The notes under the pieces: model-generated
What the model saw: only the letters and a program-made list of their open reading frames with translations
Told to the model about the DNA's origin: nothing
The model's database searches: none
Shown here: positions 12,901 through 21,900 of the stretch, one piece after another
Position numbering within the stretch: position 1 is the first letter of the stretch
Layout: every line of letters starts with the position of its first letter
Source: Apostichopus californicus
Lineage: Eukaryota; Echinodermata; Holothuroidea; Aspidochirotida; Stichopodidae
Length of the DNA: 23,089 bases
Assembly: GCA_020650975.1 (NCBI GenBank)
Contig: JAIPMN010002441.1
Span: 1-23,089 of the forward strand
Direction of reading: 5' to 3'
Translations under genes and position numbers: made by a program

Positions 12901-15900
12901 AAATGTGGTTAAATCATCTTCATGGAGCATTTCATGATATATTGACTGTAGAATCAATATTTCCTGTATCTTAAACGTCGGAAACATCCAAGCAAAACGA
13001 CTTTCTTCAACTTACAATCAAATTTAGCTTGGTTGGTTGGTAACAAAGATTATGCTAAGAATAGGTATTCGTGCTTGGTCAAACTGAGCTCATAAATAAA
13101 ACCAACGAATGAGTACATTGAGGATGCCATCTCGACCAACCTCTTTTGCCCTAATGTTAGTGGACGCTGGTCATGCAACGACTAGCATTGAAATAACCAT
13201 GCACTATTGAGTGGGTGTCACCAGGTATGCGAAACAACGACGTTACTTTGATAACGGCTTTTTCCCTTTTTCTTCATCTTTTTTCTTTCTTTCTGTGTTT
13301 AAATTGTAAAAATTTCAAACCAAAATTGTTTTGTTAATATCATCCTACGTTTCCTGTGTTTTCCAATCAAAGATCGATTAATGAAAGTGTCACCGTAGAT
13401 TTCCCACGAAACCTAAAGGCAATACCAGCAGGACGTCTCTCACTTTGTACAAATTAAATACAAAGAAGCGTGATCCAGACATTTCCTCGTTATTAAATAT
13501 CTAATCCCCTTCGGAGTATTCATACCTTAAAACATTTTCTCCGTCTTATTGCGAACTGGTAGGGACCACATACTTTAATCAAGCCCAAAAAAATGAAGAA
13601 TACTCTTATCCTTCCCCTTTTGTCCTGAGATTCGGAGAGAAATTAATTGGAATCACAGAGAAAGTAGAACGCCAGAGAAGATAAGAGCATGGAAACAAGT
13701 AATAAGAACCTACACACGTTTTAATGTGATTAGCAAGTCATGCCTCAGGGTGTCTGTAGCTACTCTGGAATTTATTTTGTCTTTCAACAGAAGAAGAGAG
13801 TTTAGTGTTTAGAGCAAATACGATGGCAACCAAGTCAATGGAAGCATACCTGAAGTTAATTGGTGCAAAGGTAAAAAAATATTTCTATCTATCATTTCAA
13901 TATTTCCAATTTTTTCCCCCCGTGTTTTCCCGTTTCATTTTTTTCTTGTTTCATTTTTTTCAAATTTTTTCAATATTCAAAATCATTGTATTAGTTTTAT
14001 TTTAAGGATAGATTAAGATGCAGACTTCAGGAGCCGGAAACAAGGATTGTATTCTTGTGCACAATTGTAGCTCATATTCACAAAACTAGTTAAAACCAGA
14101 AAGTTCATTTTCCCGACCTCTCAGGCTAGACTACGTGGATGTACCAGAAAAAGTTGTCAGAAAGATTTTATAACCACATTGTCCATGAGTATATGTTCAT
14201 CGAATTGAACGTTGTGTGGATTTTGGCCCCCAAAATTAGTGACATAAAATAATCTTTAAAAAAAAATTTAAAAAAATAAATAATTAAAAAAATTACAGGG
14301 AAGACTGCAGTTGAAGCCATTGTGAGTTGAGATTCACTACTGTATCAATCCAATGTCTGTTTGGGTATGTACTGAGATATGACAAAAATTAATGCTTGGG
14401 GGTAGGGGGGGGGGGGATATGACATAAAGATCAGAGGCACGTCATTTCATTACATTGTGGCAAGATCATCCATCATTTAGCCTCAGTCCAGTTTGTCTGT
14501 AAATGAATCTCTAAACGTATGGAGTAGAAGTTCAAAATGTGAGCATGTGACAATCCTGCAATAGTCTTCTTTTGGCAGATTATGAGGGCAGTTCATCCCT
14601 GAGCTCCTTTTCTTCTCAACTTTGATAACAATCTACCATCTTTAAATCTTTCAAACAGTATTTACAAGACACTCTGGGTGACTTTATACAGTACTTATAT
14701 GACAAGGATGAGGATTGTGAGGTAAGTCCTGAACTTTAACTTTGTCTGATTATCATGGATAGTATCCATTCTAAGACTATTTAGGGAGTCAGGGGGAGGA
14801 TATGAGGGGATAGGGCAAGGGGGAAGGGGGGGGGCAGGAAGGTGGTACATTCCCCTATCCCTTACTCCAGCCTGTCATTTTCACTTCTGTTATTTAGTTT
14901 TTTAGCTTGGTGTGAGTTTTAATTTAGATGAAAATTCTGTCCGTTTGTCAAAAGTTTGGACCAGTATCGGAAAGCAGTTTTGTTTTTTCAGGTCATCAAC
15001 ATTAATGTTTTTTAATTGTCTCGGCCCCTTTGCCCCAGGTTTACTTACTTTCTTCTCTTTCTGGAACATTTTAACACAGGTGGACCCCACCAAATTAGCC
15101 TCTGGAAGCCTTCACCACCACCAAGCTGCGCTGACCATGCTCTGTGAGATGGTCTGCTGTAAGATACTCAACTCCCCCGCTTCCTTCCCCGCTGAAATCA
15201 GAGCTGTGTTTCAAGAGTTCAGGAAACAGTTTGGTGACAGAACCAACGGAAATAATTTATGCAATAAACTCATCAGGTAAGAGCAGCCTCCGCTTTCAAA
15301 CGAAACGATGTAATTGACAGAAAGGTTGACCGTCGCGGTGACCTGAATGACCGTTAAATATGGCCGATAGGTCTAAATTACGGTTTGTTCTGATTTCTTC
15401 TTAAAGAGAAGAAAAGTGGTTTTCATGCTTGTATGGGTGTTGTTCCTACTCAGGTCTGATTATGACTTTCCAACTGAAACCATGTTAGGATAGTCTGAAT
15501 GTGTGACTGTATGCAGTGATGTACTCAGTATATTTATGATTTTAGTTTTATTCTTCATGTGGGGTGTCTCCATGCCTCCAATTCCTAATTTGCACGGGAT
15601 GTACTTGTATTCTGGGAGTAGTTCACAGCATTCCCAAACAAACAAACAGATTTCTCTACAAATATGACAAGGAACTGTTGAGGATCTGCTTGTATTTTGC
15701 CAGACAGCAAGAAAAACCAGTTTTGAATCTTTTGACTGGAACTGTAATCACCACACCAATGTAGTTTTTGGGCTGTTTGTTTAGTAGTATTTGCATGAGA
15801 TATTTGCAAACAAATTATTTTCATTTTGTATTTCACATTGATTTGTGATAATTTAAGTGTATTTGATCTATAAAGAGACCCCCCCCCCCTTCCCTAAAAC

Positions 15901-18900
15901 ATAAATAAGTTTTATACACTCTTAAGTGCATTATTATATATATTTGTCTCTAGTGTGATTTTGGTATCCAATAGAGATTATGTTGTTAGGTACTCTTTTC
16001 TTTAATCTTTGAGGCCGGTACCATGAGATATCAAGAAATGCTGGTTTAAGGTGTCATCTCTTTCACCCCCTCCTCTCCCCTCCTTTCCCCTCCCCCCTCA
16101 GCAAATAATCTGTCATATCTACACGAATGTCTATTACAGTAACATTAACTTCTCCCTTTTTCTTGACAGTGGGTGTATTTTTCTGAGATTTCTGTGCCCG
16201 GCTGTCATGTCACCGAGTCTATTCAACCTGGTACAAGAGTTCCCTAGCGATAAAACCTCCCGATGCCTTACCCTGATCGCCAAGACAACGCAGGCATTAG
16301 CAAACTTTACGAAGTAAGTCCTGTGGTGTCAGAATATCCTTTAGAAAAACGTGAAATAAAGTTCACCGCTTTCAATAGTAATGCACCTTTGAATGTGGGA
16401 AGCCTGTAGATATTTCTAAAATTGTAGCAGTATTCCAATTACAACTTCTTTTCTTTACTAATTGTAATTAAAATTGAAATGGTTGTTAGTTCAGGCTGAT
16501 CATAAGTGTACATATTTGGTGGAGTGTAATAATTGTATTGAGTAGAGGTTCTATAGCTATTTTCTATTGCTATTATATAGCTATTCTATAGCTATTATAT
16601 AGCTATTCTATAGCTACTTTGTTTTTCCAAGTATTCACATATAAGAGTGGGTTCTGGTGTCTAGTACGCTCCTTTAAATCAGGTAAACTTATTGAAGATG
16701 TCAGTTCCTGTGGTTTGGACTGATTGTTAGTGTGAAACCATTGTTTCAAAATAAGACAGAACTCCCCGCAAGAAGTATTCTTTACCATCATTTAAATGTA
16801 ATCCAACACCGTTTATCCACAGATATCCACAAAATATTGTAAACATGGTACTTGAGACCCCATCAGTTCAAAGTGTTATTTGTTTCCTGCTGTTATACAA
16901 ACTAGTGTTATTCTATACTAAAGTGTTATTTTATACTTAAGTTTTCCAGCTAGTTTTACTGATGAGCTTCAAATGTTAAAGGGAAACTGCTCAGAATGTA
17001 TAAGCAATACAGAGTTGTAACGCCAAGTTGTTGTTCTTCTCACCGGTAGATTTGGAGCCAAAGAGAGCTATATGGTATTCATGAATGAGTTCTTGGAAAG
17101 AGAATGGGGTAACATGAACGCCTTCCTCAAAGAGATTTCGGTGAGTTTCTCTCTGTTGATTGCCAACATTGATTGCTAGTCCAGTGTACATTTCACAGTG
17201 ACAATGATAATTGCAATAAAATGACAAGTAAGTAACCTTGAGATGCAAAAGTGCCACTTGTAGCAGGCCCAGATTTACATTAAAAAGAACTTAATGATTT
17301 ACTACATTTGTTCAAACTTGTCCATTAAACCTTTCATCTTGTCAAATTCCAAATGGAGATCAGATCTGGAATTGAATGTCAAATCAAAGAGAAATCATGG
17401 ATACATATTTGTGATTACATTTTTTGTGACATCCTTTTGAGTATGAAGACATATATGCAAACAATTAACCAAAAAAGTTGAGATATCTTTGATACATGTA
17501 GAAGAAGCATACCACAAACAGATGCCTGCTGACTGCAAAATTAAATAACACTTTTTAAAAGTGGAATAATATTTTTGGGGGCTTGAAGCTGTATTCGAAT
17601 TAGAATACATGTTATTTTCCCTATAAAGCTGTCCAGCCAATTCCTATTAACTCTTTTTATTACTGTAAGTGCCAGCCGTGAAATATCCTATATACAGACC
17701 AGGGATTGCTTCCCAGTTTGAACTGATACTATCTGGAAGGGGGCGAGTAATGAAGCTTAAAGAGGGATATGATGTTCTTAGATATGACAAGCAATTCATA
17801 TACAGAAAACTGCTTTGGAAAATGTTTAATAATTTTGTTTTTGTCATTTTTTTTGTATGTTATAATTCCTACATTGTTTGACTATTTTTTCCTATTTCTT
17901 ACAAAACAGACCTACGAAGATGGTTGCCACTTGGTCAAGTTCGACGGTTACATCGATTTAGGTCGGGAATTATCCCTTTTGCACACCTTGTTGTCAGAAG
18001 CATTGAGCAACTGTGAAAAGGTAATATTTATTGTTGTGACTGTCTACTCTTCGAACTGAAACTACTTTCAAAAGTATCCTTAATGGCTGCTTTATGCAGT
18101 TCTGAAATATTGTTTAATGTATCCCTCCAATTGGGAGGGGGGGTTACTCAAATCACAGACATTTACTACTAAGGGTATTGAATTAGAAACATTTGTAAAG
18201 AAACTGAAATAAATTGGGAATCTTTAAAGTAGCTCACTTAATGTTTGTCTCTAAGATGAATGGTTCTTTCTGTACTTCATTGCTGAAATGGTTAAATTTC
18301 CAAAATAGCACATTTTCATCAAAGAGAGACCCAGCAAGGTAAATAAATATGATATCTATCATCATAGTTAACATTTTTAATTTTTTTTTTTTTTTGTTGC
18401 TAAATATGTAAACATTGAACTTTGATTGTTTTCTGTTTTCAAACATTTAGGCCCCTGAAGACAAACTGTCAGGTCTGAAAGATATCCTAGCCAATATATC
18501 TGGGTACCTTGACGAGCCCGGCGAATTCATCTCGTACCACACCGGACAGATGCGGGTCAGCCGTAGCTTCACCTCCACCAGTACTACCAACGTGTCGTCC
18601 AACCTCAAGAAAATATTTGAGGATCGCGCGAACCGGGAAGAGAGAGACGTGGAGATGCTACCCCCGTACAACATCGCGATGGACAGGACGATCACGACCT
18701 CTTCCACGGTCAACAGCCTGGTGGATTTCATTCAGAAAGACGGGGAGAAGGCTGTCAGCGCTCGCATGGAGAGCGATCACAGAATGGTCGACTCCCGTAA
18801 TATTTGCCAGGAGACGGATAACAGTAAAGTGGAAGTCAATAAAACAGAATCCGTGAATGAGAGTCGAAAGATGGAAAGTACCCACAAAGAACATGAGAAT

Positions 18901-21900
18901 GGCACCACGAGGGTGTCTGTGAAATCTGAAACGGTGACTAACAAACAGTCCTACTCTGTGAGGGTAGAGACGAATGGTAGGACTCCTCTGATCACACCCG
19001 TGGACCAATTAGAATCCGGCAGACCCAGCAGTTCAATGCCACTGAGAGCAATGCCACTGTCGTTTTCGAACCCAGCGTTTCATTTCAGCCGACCCAGGGA
19101 TGTGTCTCCTGCTGACAGTGGGAGTTCAGTAAATAGTGGTGCAGACTCTGAGGGAGCCTCCTCCAACATGGAAGGGGATGTCTCCCATACCTCCTCGAGC
19201 GAGGAACCGTCACCCAAGTCCAGTCGCAGGAAAACCCAGCCCCCTGCAAAGAGGCCGACCTCGCACACTCTACCCAAAGCAGCATCGTCTCGACCGCAAG
19301 TCAACCTTGTCTTCGAGGATCAGTCAAGAAACCATCTCAGCGAGAGCAGCACGGGGCTGAATCCTGCCAACGATGACGAAGAAGAAGATCAGGTATCGTC
19401 TCCAACGGACGCACTTAGAGCTGCAAATCACGCTCGTAAAACTGCATTTTTCGCATCTATGGTCTCCCCCTCCGAGGAGAATCCTCCCCAGCACCCCACG
19501 AGTGAGACGTCGAGGCAGAACGTCTCGGAGGCTACCCTGACCATTCAGGACCAGGAGCCTCTCAACCTCCAACCCTTCGCCATCACCATACAAAACCCTC
19601 ACGCCATCCCCGCCGGCTCACAGCACGGCGGTTCGGCGATAAAGTCTTCTCTATCGTTGCCTCTCGATAAGGAGAATAAATTATCTACGATATCAGAACA
19701 GACCTTAGATGGATACCAACCAGATGGCCGAATCAGTCACGTGGAATTAACCGCGGCGACTAATTCTGTCAGTTCCTCTCACTCTGCACCACACCTAGGT
19801 ATCTTATCTTTAGACAGCTCCCCCACAAGAAGCAAACCTGCACCAACACAGCCAAGCACATCTCCACCCAAAGGGAGTCCTCCCAGGACCCATGGTCAAC
19901 AGGGGGGAGTGATACCCCGACCCAAAATAAGAACAGAACTCTCGTCCAAGCAACCCCCAGACGTGGTATCTAGTTACACCCGCCACATTGTCCCCGAAGG
20001 GGAGGGGTACCTGATACACACGAAAAAGACCACACAGGTGCAGAGCCACCAGACCAGGAGGTACGTCATTCAGGAGACTGCAGGAGAGACGACGGACCCT
20101 GTGTGGACCCGCAGGAGTCTCACCGAGACCTCCGAACACTCTCCCCTCGAGAGCAAGAAGTTTGAGGAGGTGAGGGTGAGAAAAACAAAACACTTTATAA
20201 CTTTTATAAAAAGAAAATAGTCCATGGGTTTAATAGAGAAATTTAAAGGTAAGAGGGATCGGGAGTGGTGTGGGGTAGTTTACATCTGTGTATTGAGGAG
20301 GTGAGGCTGGTAGACAGTAAAGATTTTATTATGTTAGAGACATGTTTGATGGTTTAGAGTAATCCGTCCAATGGGAGGGGGAAAGAAAGGGGGGGGATAG
20401 GGTGGGAGAAGGTACATTTGTGTATCCGCTATAGACAAAATGCCGACGTTTTGTTGAGGTTAGTGCTAAAGTAAACTTAGTGGTGATTGTTTGAATGAAA
20501 TCCATAGGGTGGGGGGTGGGGGGGGATTCTTGTCTGTCATAGCTGCTACATCGGTAGGGAAGAGTGTGATATAACTAGTCCCCACGTTTGAAGTGATTGA
20601 TTGGTTGTATCAAGTCTGAAACTTTCAATTTTCTTCCTGACAATTGCTGTGACGTGACCGGACGTTCACCAAACCCCACTCCCCCCCCCCTCTCACCATT
20701 GACCATTTGGTCTTCCTAACTTCCAATAGCTAAATTCCTGAACATAAACCCACATGAATTTCTATTATAGGAGGAGAGTTTTGATGCTCTGACATCAACC
20801 CCCTCCCTCCCTCCCCTAGCTCACCATTGGATATCACCACACACCACCCCATCACGCCAGACAAAACCACACCAGACACCACCACACCAGACACCACCAC
20901 ACCGTTTGGCTGATTTCATATCACAATATCCACACTGCTGTAGGAAGCTTATAATCAACGACATTTTGCTCATTCCATCTCTCCACCATTCCTTGTTTCA
21001 CTTTGTACAATTCTTCATTTTTTTGTTTCTCCAACATTAAGTAAACTTTCATTTGTTTTTCTGTCACAACATACTGTAGGGTTTTGCCATGTTCATTACT
21101 TACCAACAATTAAATGAGTAAGATAGCAAATTTGAAATATTTAACTGATATGTTTCCTGTGTCTATTCAGATCAAATAAGTCAAAAAATGATGGTGGTTC
21201 CTCGTCATGTGCAGTAATTTCTTTGGTACTTTTTGATGATAAATTATCATGTAGCAATAAGTAATTTCACCTGCAAGATTAAATGGTATCTGCTTTAAAA
21301 GGCATCACTGATTTCCTTGTTAATGTCTTGAAAACTTTTCACAAGTTTGAAAACATTTTTGTGGTACTAAGTGGAACTTTCACAGTTGCAAACTATTTAT
21401 TGAGTCCACTTTTTGTTTTTGGTCATTCCATAGTATTATCTGTTTCATTATTAATCACATGAAAGTCTTAAAACGTGGATAAACAATGCAATTTTTACTA
21501 CTGTCTTGGCTAACTCAAAATCAATCGGGCTAGTTGTTAAAGATGCCTTTTACATGTTGGATAAAAGTGCAAGAGAAATTATCCGTAAAAAAAAAATTGA
21601 ACAAAAATGTATAAATACTTCTCTTTTTTCCACCACTTTTTTCATCAAATGTTTGTTTCACTATGTGGTTAGTTTGTTTCGTCCTTTTCTAGCAACAAAG
21701 TGAAGTGTTTTTGCCGTGAATTTTGCAATTTGGGATTTTTTCTTGAATGTCTTTTTTTTTTCTTTTTTTTTGGTACTAGTATGAGATGGAGATAGAAACA
21801 CTCAAGTTGGAGCTAGACAGAGTTTCATCTCAGCTTGCTGAGACACAGCTCAAGTTGGAAGAGGAAGGCAAGAGGGCAGAGGAGGCCATGGAGGAGATGA

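Noticed and set aside
14912-15079. Frame open upstream of exon 9, as if the exon began earlier
   Set aside because: The acceptor at 15079 puts VDP directly after the DEDCE of exon 8, exactly as in the family. The upstream peptide is Phe-rich and unlike the domain.
14902-15093. Antisense open frame over the intron 8 / exon 9 boundary
   Set aside because: Shadow of the sense coding sequence and adjoining intron, with no homology and no splice or start context.
18658-20193. Long antisense and alternate-frame open stretches over exon 13 (for example 19810-20193 minus)
   Set aside because: A G/C-richer exon gives open frames on the other strand by chance. The + frame 18451-20169 is in phase with the flanking domain exons and contains the conserved PLSF.NP segment.
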